Positions 51,661 through 61,826 of a DNA stretch of 64,000 nucleotides are shown piece by piece (within the stretch, counting starts at the first letter, position 1; each line of letters begins with the position of its first letter). The translations under genes and the position numbers were made by a program. Source of the DNA: CAZMGV01 sp964621525 [NCBI: uncultured bacterium] (GTDB taxonomy: Bacteria > JAGRBM01). The stretch spans positions 62,001-126,000 of the forward strand of contig CAZUMS010000007.1 in NCBI GenBank assembly GCA_964621525.1, read 5' to 3'. The notes under the pieces are model-generated. The model did not search any database, was not told the origin of the DNA, and worked only from the letters and a program-made list of their open reading frames with translations.

Positions 51661-53073
51661 TCAGACGGTCACTTTCGCCTTCCAGGCGTAGTTAAAGATA
51701 CCGCCGGCCTCGTAGAGCCGCCGGAAGGTCATCTCGACCGGTTCTCCCACCTTCACGCTTTTCAGGTCCACGTCCGCCATGTTGCACATCAGGCGTCCGC
51801 CGGCATCGAAATCGATGACGACCAGCATCTCCGGCGGAGCCGGACTGTAGGCGAGATGGTCGGCCGAGAAGGTCCGGATTTTCCCCTTCGCCGTGCGGAA
51901 GGAGTAGTCATCCAGCTTGTCCTTGGTCTTGCACTTCCAGCAGACGCGCTGCCGGGGGTAGGAGAGCGCGCCGCAGTTCGTGCAGCGGCTTCCCGTAAGC
52001 GTCAGGTTCTGCGCGTAATTGCGGAACATGGCCGTCGCCGCCGGACGCTTCGTTTCCGGACGGCGGGGCGGCTCGAAGTCGAGCAGGTTCCGCCACCGGA
52101 GATAATCCGTGTATTTGATGTCGTTGCGCTTTCTCTCGATGCAGTCCGAGAGGTGCCGCCGGGGCCGGTAGGCGTCGAGTTCCTGCGTCGCTTCCAGCAG
52201 GATCGCATCGGCGCCCTCGGCGTACGCGGCGAACAGGATCTTGTCGCCGGGCTTCGCCTTTTCGAGCGCGCCCGTCAGCATCATCGGGCCGTGCGCCGAG
52301 CCGGCCTGCCCCACCGTGGCATCGAGGGCGTCCTCGACCGCTTCGGGCCGGATTCCGCACATCTTGGCGATGCCCTCGGTGGCCTTCGCCGACGGCGAGG
52401 CGCAGACGAACCGGGCGATCTGGTCGCCCTTCACGCCTGCCTGCTCGAGCACCTGCTTCACGGCCTTCGGCACCGCCTTGTTCACGCCCTGCACGATGCC
52501 GAACCGTTCTTCCCAGTTCCGCACCATGACGTCTTCGTGCTTCCTGAACGTATCGACGATCTCGTTCGCCACGCTGGCCGTGGAGATCACCCGGGCGAGC
52601 ACCTTGCCGGAGCCGAACAGGAACGCCGCCGCGCCGTCGCCGAACGCCGCTTCGTTACCGCCGCCCGCGCCGCCGATCCGGCAGTCGCCGGCCACCGCGA
52701 GGGCCGGCTTGCCCGACGAGACCGCCGCGTCCAGGGCGGCGAGCATCGCCGTCGAGCCCGAGCGCAGGGAGTCGCCGAAGTCGCCCGTGCGGACGGCCTG
52801 CTGGGTCTCGAGCGCCGTCGCGATCGTCGTGCTCGAGCTCTTTTCGGCGTAGGGGTTCGTCGTCGTCGCGAAATAGACCGTGCCGATCTGCTTGTTGTCG
52901 TGCTTCCAGAGGGCGTTCCAGGCCGCTTCCACGGCCATCGACACCGAATCCTCGTCGTAATTGGCTACCGACCGCTCGCCGCGGCCGCCGCCCTTGCCGT
53001 GGGCCTCGTTGAGCGCCTTGCGCTGCAGGCGGTGAAACGGGACATAGGCTCCGTATGCGGTGATGCCGACCAT
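51661..53073 (-). CDS. HMG-CoA synthase/KASIII-like protein fused to a DUF35 Zn-ribbon/OB-fold domain
   Basis: The 470-residue protein has an N-terminal thiolase-fold half (1-330, with HMG-CoA synthase/KASIII-like blocks) and a C-terminal zinc ribbon (Cys364, Cys367, Cys378, Cys381) plus OB-fold, the ACP/CoA-binding DUF35 pair. At the usual active-site position the sequence is SLRSGSTAM, with Leu103 where the catalytic Cys is expected, so condensation by a Cys nucleophile seems unlikely. Fused proteins of this kind occur beside thiolases in deltaproteobacteria and actinobacteria as I recall, in acyl-CoA metabolism. It is read leftward, 66 bases before the thiolase, with a candidate promoter at 53149-53177. 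Confidence 0.83.
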   Translation of the reverse strand: MVGITAYGAYVPFHRLQRKALNEAHGKGGGRGERSVANYDEDSVSMAVEAAWNALWKHDNKQIGTVYFATTTNPYAEKSSSTTIATALETQQAVRTGDFGDSLRSGSTAMLAALDAAVSSGKPALAVAGDCRIGGAGGGNEAAFGDGAAAFLFGSGKVLARVISTASVANEIVDTFRKHEDVMVRNWEERFGIVQGVNKAVPKAVKQVLEQAGVKGDQIARFVCASPSAKATEGIAKMCGIRPEAVEDALDATVGQAGSAHGPMMLTGALEKAKPGDKILFAAYAEGADAILLEATQELDAYRPRRHLSDCIERKRNDIKYTDYLRWRNLLDFEPPRRPETKRPAATAMFRNYAQNLTLTGSRCTNCGALSYPRQRVCWKCKTKDKLDDYSFRTAKGKIRTFSADHLAYSPAPPEMLVVIDFDAGGRLMCNMADVDLKSVKVGEPVEMTFRRLYEAGGIFNYAWKAKVTV

Positions 53074-53148
53074 TCTCGATCCTTTCGATGCCGTGATTCC
53101 GTCCGTACCGGCGGGAACATTGAGGGTTCATTCAGCCGGCGGGCCGAC

Positions 53149-53177
53149 AGTCGAGCCTGAAACGGACGGGGAGTCAA
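53149..53177 (-). promoter_or_regulatory. Candidate promoter of the synthase-thiolase-barrel operon
   Basis: On the minus strand TTGACT (53177-53172) and TCGACT (53154-53149) are spaced by 17 bases, predicting a start near 53142 and a 69-base leader. The -10 match is partial. Confidence 0.35.
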
Positions 53178-53219
53178 TAAGGGACAGAAACCGGGGACGG
53201 AAGAACCCTCCCGCCGGAC

Positions 53220-54050
53220 TCATTCCGGCGACGGAGGGATTTCCTGCGGGCTCGCGGGCCCCGAAGGCGGCTCGGAGGGCTCTTTGGTGAGCGTCATGTC
53301 CGGCGCATTGGGGTCAGCGGCCGGCTCGTCCGGAATCGGGTCGGGATTCACCCGGTCCTTGGACGGCTTGGCCTTCCTGTCCTTCTTCGATTCGGGCTTC
53401 GCCGGTTCCGGCTTCGGCTCCGGGGCGGGCTCGCCCGGCGCCGTGGATTCGGGCGCCGACGCCTGCACGTTGTCGCCCACCGGGCCGAGGGATGCCGGGA
53501 GCGGCATCACGGAGGGGGCAATGATCCTCAGGGTGGCGTTCTCGTCGTCCACCGACTTGCGGGCGTTTTCGCGCCGTTCGGTTTCGCGGCGCTCGGACTC
53601 AAGCTGCGCCTCGGTCTTGGCCACCGAAGGGAGCTGCGAAGCGAACCTGAAGGTGTAGACGATCCGCGTCGGCGGGCAGTCGCACTCGGAGAACTGGAGG
53701 TTTTTCACGAGGTGCATGAACTCGTCATCGAATTCCCGGAACAGGAAATCCCGGTCGATGAGTTTCACCGATTCGAGATCGCCGTCGGGATCGATCACGA
53801 GATCGACTTTGTAGGAGTTGATGAAGTGGGGATAGTCGGCCTGCACCCGGAAGTAGAGATCCCGGAAAGGCTGCGCCTGGGCCTGAATCTCCTTTTCGAT
53901 GTTCCCGAAACTGCGGGGCCCCGTGATGTGCTTGGAATACGGGGTGACGATCTGGAGGTCGTGGCTGGCGCAACCGGCCGAAAGACCCAGGCAGGCCAGC
54001 ACGCCGGCAAGCCAGCGGCGGCAACTAAAGTAAGTTACTTCATTCACCAT
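53220..54050 (-). CDS. Lipoprotein with TonB_C/AgmX-like domain and Pro/Lys tail
   Basis: The 276-residue protein has a signal ending in a lipobox (LSAGC, Cys27). Residues about 55-140 contain a YPHFINSYKVDLVIDPDGDLESVKLIDRDF-type strand pattern (given here in parts: VDLVIDPDGD, LIDRDFLF, LVKNLQFSEC), like the TonB C-terminal or AgmX/PglI fold that binds envelope partners. A Cys-Asp-Cys site follows in that domain. The last 120 residues are a Pro/Glu/Lys-rich linker with low complexity. It may belong to an energy- or motility-linked envelope machine, but nothing in the neighbourhood confirms this. The function is not known. Confidence 0.72.
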   Translation of the reverse strand: MVNEVTYFSCRRWLAGVLACLGLSAGCASHDLQIVTPYSKHITGPRSFGNIEKEIQAQAQPFRDLYFRVQADYPHFINSYKVDLVIDPDGDLESVKLIDRDFLFREFDDEFMHLVKNLQFSECDCPPTRIVYTFRFASQLPSVAKTEAQLESERRETERRENARKSVDDENATLRIIAPSVMPLPASLGPVGDNVQASAPESTAPGEPAPEPKPEPAKPESKKDRKAKPSKDRVNPDPIPDEPAADPNAPDMTLTKEPSEPPSGPASPQEIPPSPE

Positions 54051-54125
54051 CGCATGGTGTCCCCCAGGCCCGATTCCGTCAAGGCCGTATCCTCAGGATG
54101 AGAGGGATTTAATTAGCCCCGGCTT

Positions 54126-54812
54126 TTACTGCTTCGCTTCGGCGGGCTTCGCGTCAGCCGGCTTGGCCTCAGCCTTCTTTTCCGCGGCTTTCGCCCCGCC
54201 CTTGCCTTCGATCACCCGGATCTTGGTGATGATGACCGGTTCCAGCGGACGGTCGCCGGGAGCGGTGGCTTCACGGGAGATCTTCTCGGCCGTCGCCTGG
54301 CTCTTGGGATCGGTGCAGTCGCCGAAGATCGTGTGACGGCCGTTCAGCCACGGCGTCGCCTTGACGGTCACGAAGAACTGCGAGCCGTTTGTGTTCGGGC
54401 CCGAGTTCGCCATGGCGAGGAGGCCCGGCCGGTCGAACGTCAGTTCCGGCGTCACTTCGTCCTCGAAACGGTAGCCGGGACCGCCCGTGCCCATGCCCAG
54501 CGGATCGCCGCCCTGGATCATGAATTCAGGAATCACGCGGTGGAAGATCGTGCCTTCGTAGAGGGACTTGCCCTTCACCTTCTGGCCGCTGCGGGGATCG
54601 ACCCATTCTTTCGTGCCCTTGGCGAGACCGGTGAAATTCTCGACGGTCTTGGGCGCCTGCTTGGGGAACAGGTGGCAGGTGATGGTGCCGAGGCGGGTTT
54701 CCATCTCGACCGTGGGGCCGCCCGAGGGAAGCGGCTTGCCCTGGGCCAGCACGGCGGCGGGCGAGGCAAGAATGGCGGCTGCGGCGGCGAGGGAACGGAT
54801 ACGGAAATTCAT
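54126..54812 (-). CDS. Exported cyclophilin-type peptidyl-prolyl isomerase
   Basis: The 228-residue protein has a signal peptide (LAAAAAILASPAAVLA) and a cyclophilin domain: GTIFHRVIPEFMIQGGDP, FDRPGLLAMANSGPNTNGSQFF and TPWLNGRHTIFGDC hold the Arg, Phe, Gln and His of the active pocket. It folds proline-containing segments in the periplasm. The tail is a Lys/Ala/Pro-rich low-complexity stretch (about 205-228). It reads leftward and stands alone; upstream lies the FecR terminator. Confidence 0.93.
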   Translation of the reverse strand: MNFRIRSLAAAAAILASPAAVLAQGKPLPSGGPTVEMETRLGTITCHLFPKQAPKTVENFTGLAKGTKEWVDPRSGQKVKGKSLYEGTIFHRVIPEFMIQGGDPLGMGTGGPGYRFEDEVTPELTFDRPGLLAMANSGPNTNGSQFFVTVKATPWLNGRHTIFGDCTDPKSQATAEKISREATAPGDRPLEPVIITKIRVIEGKGGAKAAEKKAEAKPADAKPAEAKQ

Positions 54813-54924
54813 GGACGAAACACTCCTTGTTTCTCTCAGGTGACAGGAACGGGGATGCCCGGTTTATACGGCAGGGAGCAGCGAAGCCGCAACGGGAATT
54901 CGCCGGATTTCACATGAAAAAGCA

Positions 54925-54955
54925 TTCAGGCCCCCGGCACCGCCGGAGGCCTGAA
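54925..54955 (-). terminator. Intrinsic terminator of the FecR-domain gene
   Basis: Stem TTCAGGCC-x-CCGGC / GCCGG-x-GGCCTGAA with one mismatch and a three-base loop. On the minus strand it is followed by a T-run. It lies 27 bases after the stop of the FecR gene. Confidence 0.75.
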
Positions 54956-54981
54956 CTTGTGAGGCATGGAACCGGGCCGGA

Positions 54982-55797
54982 TCAGGGCACGAACGGAACG
55001 TTGATCCGGACCTTGGCGCGGCCGCGGCCGCCGCCGTTCGGCTCGAGATCGAGGCGCGGACGGTCACGCACGATCTTGATCGTCACGTTGAGCGGCTCGA
55101 AACCGGGGGCCTCGCCGGCACCCTCCACGTCGGTGTCGCTGGCTCCCGGCATGCTGTCGCCGGAGTTGCCGCCGTTGTTCGTCATGGAGGACGGATTGAT
55201 CAGGTTTGCCAGATCCTCGGCCGAGAACCCGCGCGGAGGCGTCGGACGCCCGCCCTGGAAGAACGAGATCTCGCCGCTGTTCAGCGTCACTTCGTTGCCG
55301 GGGTTGCCGTAGGTGCAGGGGCCCTCGACGCAGGCCATGAAATCCTGCCCGCCGCCCGTGCCGACCACCTGGATCGAGCCGCGGACGCCGGCGACGGCCG
55401 TCGGGGTCTTCACCTTGAAGCTGTTCGTGTAGTTGCCCGAGTAGCGGGCGACGGCGGCGCGCAGGCGGCCTTCAAGAAGATCGAAGAACGACTCGCGCTT
55501 GGCCTCGGTGCGGCTGAAGGTCTGCTGGCGGACCTTGAGCTTCGTGCTCGGCGACAGCGTAATCACGCTGTCGTCCGTCAGGAGCACCTTCACCCGGCCA
55601 TCGGCGCCAGTCTGGAGGGTGTCGCCCTCGAAGACCGGATCGTAGGCCTTGAGCTGGGACGGCTGGGTCTGCTTGTCGCGGATGATCTTCACATCGCCCG
55701 TGATCTGCGTCACCTTGCCAGCCTGGTTCGCGAACGCGGAACCGGCGGTCATCGCCAGCGCCACCAGCATCATTTTTGCGGTTTTCATCGTCTTCAT
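54982..55797 (-). CDS. FecR-domain exported protein
   Basis: The 271-residue protein has a signal peptide (MLVALAMTAGSAFA) and a FecR domain (about 25-125): GKVTQITGDVKIIRD, FEGDTLQTGADGRVKVLL, SPSTKLKV, ESFFDLLEGRLRAAV and TPTAVAGVRGS. There is no membrane helix, so it differs from iron-sensing FecR anti-sigma regulators and is better seen as a periplasmic or surface beta-domain. A Gly/Asn/Pro-rich tail follows. The ATG at 55797 has GGGGAGAG upstream. It lies 117 bases behind the TPR-barrel gene in the same direction, so the two may be co-expressed. Confidence 0.85.
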   Translation of the reverse strand: MKTMKTAKMMLVALAMTAGSAFANQAGKVTQITGDVKIIRDKQTQPSQLKAYDPVFEGDTLQTGADGRVKVLLTDDSVITLSPSTKLKVRQQTFSRTEAKRESFFDLLEGRLRAAVARYSGNYTNSFKVKTPTAVAGVRGSIQVVGTGGGQDFMACVEGPCTYGNPGNEVTLNSGEISFFQGGRPTPPRGFSAEDLANLINPSSMTNNGGNSGDSMPGASDTDVEGAGEAPGFEPLNVTIKIVRDRPRLDLEPNGGGRGRAKVRINVPFVP

Positions 55798-55914
55798 TCG
55801 TCTCTCCCCGGCTCCCATTTTGCCCTTCAGGGTTCTTCCGAACCCCCTGGAGCCAGCTTGATCAACCCGTCCAAAAGCTGGATATCCTCGTGATTCCAGC
55901 CAGTTAAACCACTA

Positions 55915-57759
55915 TTACTGCCACCGGACCCGGGCACCGGCGCCGAAGTTGTGGCGCTGGTACTCGAACGCCGCTATCGAGGCGCTGTTCCAGTCTAACG
56001 TATAGTTGAAGTACGCTTCAGTGCTTTTGGTCACTTTATAAGCAACTTCCGGCGACCATGTTAACTGGAACTCCCGGCGCTCGGAATCGATCGAATTGCC
56101 GAAGGTATCCACGCAGGGGTCCGCGTTCGGCAGGCCCCCGGCCAGTTCGCAATAGGCCTGGCTGGACGCACCGTGAACGGTATACGACAGGCCCGTCGCG
56201 TTCCGGAGCGCCACACGCTTGGCCACCAGCCATTCGGCATTCGTCGTCCAGTTGAACCCGTTGAACGAATATTCCGATCCCCTGGCATTCCGTGTCTTGA
56301 AGCCGATGTCGGTGCCCACCGACCATTCAGAAACGGCGTAGGCCGCCCCGCCCGAAATTCCGATTGCCCGGGAATCGCGGGAGTTGTTGTTCAGTCCAGG
56401 CGCAAGGTTCTTGTTGGGATACATGTCCCAGCTCATGCTGCCCTTCACGTTGAAGGTCAGCTCGTTCATCCGTTTGAACAGCTTCAGGCTGGCCGTATGG
56501 CTCTGGTTGAAGGTGCCGTACCGGATGCCGTACTTGTCGACCGGACCGGTTTCGCCCACATCGGCGAAATCGCCATCGTTATTGATATCGACGAGCAGCG
56601 GGCCGGGCTTCACGCTCGTATAGCGGCCGATCCGGAACCAGCCGTAGGTGTACTCGAAGGTTCCGCCGATTTCCTGGTTCTTCGCGCCCATCATGTAGGT
56701 CACGCCGGGCGTCACGAGCGTCGCGCCCTGGTTGTAATCGGTGTTGTTCAGGTAGGCGCCTTCGACATCCAGAAGGTCGAGGCCCAGCGAGAACTGGTCG
56801 CTGGCCTTGTAGGAAAGCCCGAGGCCCAGTTCGAGGTCGATGCGGTTGTCCGCCTTCTTCTTGAGGAAGGTGGGCAGGAGTTCTCCGTCGGGCGTCAGGC
56901 CGACGTTCGAATCGTAGGTCCAGCCGATGGCGGCGCTCGGAGCGACGGTGAACGCCTTCTCGGCGGCCGGGGCCTCGTCTGCAACACCCATCTTCTTCAG
57001 GTATTCTTTCGCTTCCTTGCCGTGAACCGAGTCGGGATCGCGGGCGACGAGCTTCTGGAACGCTTCCTTGGCGCCGTCGTTGTCCTTCTTCTGGTAGAGA
57101 GCGACGCCGCGGAAGAATTCCGAGGCGTTCTTGTTCGTGCCGAGGGCGGCCGACTGCTCGAAGAACGAGGCGGCGGAGTCATGGTCGCCCTTCTCGAGAG
57201 CGCAGATGCCCTGGCCGTACTTGGCGACGCCGTCGGTGGAGTCGGCCTGCTCGGCGCGCTTGAACGCCGGAACGGCAAGATCGCACTTCTTCTGGTTCAG
57301 GTAGGCGGTGCCCAGCGGCGAGTAGTGGGCCGTATAGTTCGGATCGTTCTTGCCGGCCTCGAGGAGCACGTTCACGGCTTCCTCGGACCGGTCCATCTCG
57401 TTCAGGGCCATGCCCTTGATCCGGAGAAGCTGCGGCTCGCCCGGCTTGTACTCGAGCGCTTCGTCAGCGAGGTTCAGCGCTTCCTGGGGGTTTTTCTCCC
57501 CAAGCGCGATGATCGCCTTCTCGACGACGATTTCGACCTTGGTGCCTTCGGCACCGATATAGCCTTCCGTCTTGTTTTCTTCGGCCGGAGCGGCGGGCGC
57601 AGGCTCTGCCGGAGCCGGTGCAGCGGCGTCAGCCGCGGGCGGCGGCGTGGCCGGTGCGGGTGCAGCCGGAGCAGTGCCGGTCTGGGCCGAAGCCGTACCT
57701 GCAAAAGAAAGCGAAAGCGCCAGGATCCCCAACCGGTACCAATGAACAAATTTCTGCAT
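55915..57759 (-). CDS. TPR protein with C-terminal outer-membrane beta-barrel
   Basis: The 614-residue protein has a signal peptide, a Pro/Ala linker (to about 60), and roughly six TPR-like helical repeats (about 70-260, for example ALNLADEALEYKPGEPQLL, AHYSPLGTAYLNQKKCDLAV and AKYGQGICALEKGDHDSAA). A C-terminal 350-residue region alternates amphipathic strands and ends YQRHNFGAGARVRWQ. That layout suits a periplasmic TPR scaffold on a barrel, as in polysaccharide or adhesin export. An EF-hand-like loop DINNDGDFADVGE occurs in the barrel part. The following FecR-domain gene is a likely partner. Confidence 0.85.
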   Translation of the reverse strand: MQKFVHWYRLGILALSLSFAGTASAQTGTAPAAPAPATPPPAADAAAPAPAEPAPAAPAEENKTEGYIGAEGTKVEIVVEKAIIALGEKNPQEALNLADEALEYKPGEPQLLRIKGMALNEMDRSEEAVNVLLEAGKNDPNYTAHYSPLGTAYLNQKKCDLAVPAFKRAEQADSTDGVAKYGQGICALEKGDHDSAASFFEQSAALGTNKNASEFFRGVALYQKKDNDGAKEAFQKLVARDPDSVHGKEAKEYLKKMGVADEAPAAEKAFTVAPSAAIGWTYDSNVGLTPDGELLPTFLKKKADNRIDLELGLGLSYKASDQFSLGLDLLDVEGAYLNNTDYNQGATLVTPGVTYMMGAKNQEIGGTFEYTYGWFRIGRYTSVKPGPLLVDINNDGDFADVGETGPVDKYGIRYGTFNQSHTASLKLFKRMNELTFNVKGSMSWDMYPNKNLAPGLNNNSRDSRAIGISGGAAYAVSEWSVGTDIGFKTRNARGSEYSFNGFNWTTNAEWLVAKRVALRNATGLSYTVHGASSQAYCELAGGLPNADPCVDTFGNSIDSERREFQLTWSPEVAYKVTKSTEAYFNYTLDWNSASIAAFEYQRHNFGAGARVRWQ

Positions 57760-58029
57760 GTTTTCCGCTCCCTGCGGACCCCTCCGGAGGAATTACCCCG
57801 TTCGCTACCAGCTAGGCAGGACGGGTGCAAGCAACATCAGGGAATCGTCGAAATTGACCGGAATATCCCCCCGGATATCGAGACCCCCAAAAGGCCAGCA
57901 GGGGGTAGGTTATTCATTCCCTCTTTCGTAGGTCAATGCCGGAATTGAATGAAGTGACCCAGGGCACGGGCCGGAAGATTCAGGCCAAATTCCTGGTTTT
58001 CGGGCCCAGTACGGCCGTTTTCGGGCCCG
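57760..58029. other. Intergenic region with a short direct repeat
   Basis: This 270-base gap lies between the TPR-barrel and sfsA genes, both leftward. GTTTTCGGGCCC occurs at 57996-58007 and again at 58017-58028 (period 21). Apart from that, no gene, hairpin with a T-run, or clear promoter is visible. Confidence 0.4.
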
Positions 58030-58734
58030 TCAGTCCAGTTCGACTGGTACCAGTTCGTCAGCCCCGATCCCCTTGAGCGTGATCTTCGCCCGGACTGCAT
58101 AGAGCTCAACCCCCTGCCCCGCGGCCTTTTTGAGGCCCTTCGCGTATGCCGGGTCGATCTCGATGGCGGGGCGGACCACTCTCCCGTCGCCCCGGTTCAC
58201 CCAGTAGAGCATCGCGGCCCGCTGCCCCTTTTTCACGACGGCGGCCAGTTCCTCGAGGTGCTTGAGGCCCCGCTCGGTAACGGCGTCGGGAAAAAGAACC
58301 GCACCGCCCCTCCCCGGCATCGTCACGTTCTTCACCTCGACATAGACGGTCCCCTTCTTCGGGTCTTCCAGAAGGAGATCGACGCGCGAGTTCTTGCCGT
58401 ATTTCACCTCACGCCGGATCGTCGAGAAACCGGCCAGTTCCTTGATGAACCCGGACGCGATCGTCTCTTCTGCAAGGCGGTTGGGGCGCATGGTGTTGAC
58501 CCCGATCCAGTACCGGCCGGATTTTACCAGTTCGAGGGTGTACTTGAGCTTGCGGGCGGGATCGTCGTTAAAGGTCAGCGCCACGGGCCAGCCCGGCTCG
58601 GCACACCCCTTCATCGAGCCCGAGTTCGGCACATGGGCCATCACCTTCTCGCCGGACGCGAGTTCCACGTCCGAGAGGAACCGCTTGTACCGCCTGATCA
58701 GCGTCCCCACGACGAGGGGCTTCTCGAATTTCAT
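58030..58734 (-). CDS. sfsA: Sugar fermentation stimulation protein SfsA
   Basis: The 234-residue protein matches SfsA: KRYKRFLSDVEL-like start region, HVPNSGSMKGCAEPG, YTLELVKSGRYWIGVNT, the nuclease-like YVEVKNVTM and VLFPDAVTERGLKHLEEL. The family was named for a stimulating effect on sugar use in E. coli, and it has a predicted nucleic-acid-binding and nuclease-like fold. Its biochemical role is not settled. The ATG at 58734 is used, with GGGGGAG nearby; the earlier ATG at 58770 has no support. It lies 67 bases after the aldehyde dehydrogenase gene in the same direction. Confidence 0.88.
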   Translation of the reverse strand: MKFEKPLVVGTLIRRYKRFLSDVELASGEKVMAHVPNSGSMKGCAEPGWPVALTFNDDPARKLKYTLELVKSGRYWIGVNTMRPNRLAEETIASGFIKELAGFSTIRREVKYGKNSRVDLLLEDPKKGTVYVEVKNVTMPGRGGAVLFPDAVTERGLKHLEELAAVVKKGQRAAMLYWVNRGDGRVVRPAIEIDPAYAKGLKKAAGQGVELYAVRAKITLKGIGADELVPVELD

Positions 58735-58801
58735 GACAACGCACTCCCCCAACAAGAGAAACGGCGGCACGAGGCCGCCGCTTCACGGAAACCGGCGGAT
58801 C

Positions 58802-60313
<1,512 letters not shown>

Positions 60314-60440
60314 GATCGCTATTCTCCTGAAAGGGTTTTCGTCCGGCCGCCCGCTCCGCCTTTTGCAGGAAAGCGGAACCGGACGCCGCCGGACGCTAAA
60401 TCACCGGTACGCCGCCGGACAACACCGGATGGCCGTCCAG

Positions 60441-60474
60441 AAAAACAATGTGCCCGGATGAACTCCGGGCACAT
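60441..60474 (-). terminator. Intrinsic terminator of the alpha/beta hydrolase gene
   Basis: A perfect 11-base stem (ATGTGCCCGGA / TCCGGGCACAT) with a five-base loop is followed on the minus strand by a T-run. It lies 30 bases after the hydrolase stop, in the 190-base gap before the aldehyde dehydrogenase gene. Confidence 0.85.
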
Positions 60475-60503
60475 GTTCGCTTCGGAAAGCGGCCGGACCG
60501 CCT

Positions 60504-61790
60504 TTACTTCGCGAACCGTTCCTCGACCCACGGGACGAGCAGGTCCATGAGCTTCTCCACGTCGGGGGCCGTCTTCTGGCCGAAGGGCGGCTCGAAGTAG
60601 TGGAGCGCGTCGGGGAAGTTCACATACTTGCGGTCCTTCGAGACGACGGACTCGAAGATCGGCTTCGCGTCGGTATTGGGGAAGATTTCGTTGTCCTTGC
60701 CCGCGTTCACGACGATGACGGGCTCCTCGATCTTCCGCAGGTTGGCGCACAGGTCGGCGTTCGATGAAATGCCCGACCAGGTGGAGAGCCACGCCCGCGG
60801 TGTCTCGATGCGGCCGAACCCCAGATACTGCATGTTCATGAGGTCGGGCCGTTCGCTGATCAGCGATCCGTAGGGCCGGTCCGACGGATCCAGGTGCTTA
60901 TCCACGTAGTGCGGGTTCGCCATGGTCCGGTAGACGATCATGATGGGTTCGTAGGCTTCCTGCCGGAGGACCTTCAGGCGCTTCTCATAGGGCCATTTCT
61001 TGAACTCGGGATCGTTCTTGATCTCGAGCGCCCGCCGGGTGTCGTCGATGAGAGCCCGCGCGTTGGCGTCGATCCTGCGCACGCGCTCGTGCTGGGCGGC
61101 CCGGTAACGCTTCACGAACTCCGCGGAATATTCCGTCCACTCCGGCGGCTCCTTAAAGCCGTTCCGGGGATCGTACATGTCGAGCTCGGGGTCCGACACC
61201 AGCGGATTGTTCTCGTCCACCACCGAGCCGTCGATGCATTCGTTCATGATCTTGCCCTCGCCCTTGTGGGCGGAGCAGAGGATGATGCCGTCGGCGGGGA
61301 CCATCTTCGCCGCCTTCAGCATGACGCTGACTCCGGCCGGGTCCTTCTCGATCCGCTTCGAAGGCTCGAGCCGCGCCTGCGCCTGGAAGAAGGCGAACAG
61401 GCTGCCGCCGCCCGAGTTGCCGAACAGGACGACCTTCTCGATCCCCTTCTGCTCCTTCAGGAACTTCACGCAGGCGTTCACGTCGAGGATGATCTCCTCG
61501 TGGATCGTGTTCGTGTCGTTGTTCGGATTGCGGGTGTTGGCGCCCAGCACCGCGAAGCCCGCCTTCGTGAAGCGCGGCACGATGTAGTGGTGGGTGAAGT
61601 CCGCCCGGGGGTGCATGGCGATGACGCCGATTTTCGGTTTCGGACGCGACTTGTCCGTCCAGTAGAGGCCGCGCAGCTCGCGGAAGTCGTCCGCCTTCAG
61701 CGTCACCGGTTCGCAGTTCGTGTGCTCCGGCCAGACCCGGAAGTTGAACGGCATGCCGAGCCAGTAGGTTTTGGAGACGAGGATAGCCAT
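60504..61790 (-). CDS. Alpha/beta hydrolase family protein
   Basis: The 428-residue protein has an alpha/beta hydrolase core with the nucleophile elbow GNSGGG (Ser126). The acid in NAGKDNEIF and the histidine in ALHYFEP are the probable triad partners. A large helical insertion (about 175-310) lies between the strands and may form a lid. This looks like the set of long alpha/beta hydrolases common in deltaproteobacteria and actinobacteria, whose substrates are mostly unknown. It is followed by an intrinsic terminator. A weak candidate promoter lies near 61876-61904. Confidence 0.82.
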   Translation of the reverse strand: MAILVSKTYWLGMPFNFRVWPEHTNCEPVTLKADDFRELRGLYWTDKSRPKPKIGVIAMHPRADFTHHYIVPRFTKAGFAVLGANTRNPNNDTNTIHEEIILDVNACVKFLKEQKGIEKVVLFGNSGGGSLFAFFQAQARLEPSKRIEKDPAGVSVMLKAAKMVPADGIILCSAHKGEGKIMNECIDGSVVDENNPLVSDPELDMYDPRNGFKEPPEWTEYSAEFVKRYRAAQHERVRRIDANARALIDDTRRALEIKNDPEFKKWPYEKRLKVLRQEAYEPIMIVYRTMANPHYVDKHLDPSDRPYGSLISERPDLMNMQYLGFGRIETPRAWLSTWSGISSNADLCANLRKIEEPVIVVNAGKDNEIFPNTDAKPIFESVVSKDRKYVNFPDALHYFEPPFGQKTAPDVEKLMDLLVPWVEERFAK

Positions 61791-61826
61791 GACAGTATTG
61801 TGGTCCCTTCCGCGGCAGAGCTGCCG

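Noticed and set aside
51856-53160. 434-codon open frame antisense to the synthase/OB-fold gene
   Set aside because: Arg/Val/Ala-rich mirror of a well-supported gene with a four-cysteine zinc ribbon.
55852-55880. CCAGCTT ... AAGCTGG inverted repeat as a terminator after the TPR-barrel gene
   Set aside because: Seven-base arms, a long loop and no T-run; likely chance.
57996-58028. GTTTTCGGGCCC direct repeat as a possible attachment site or CRISPR remnant
   Set aside because: Only two 12-base copies and no integrase, Cas gene or further repeats nearby.
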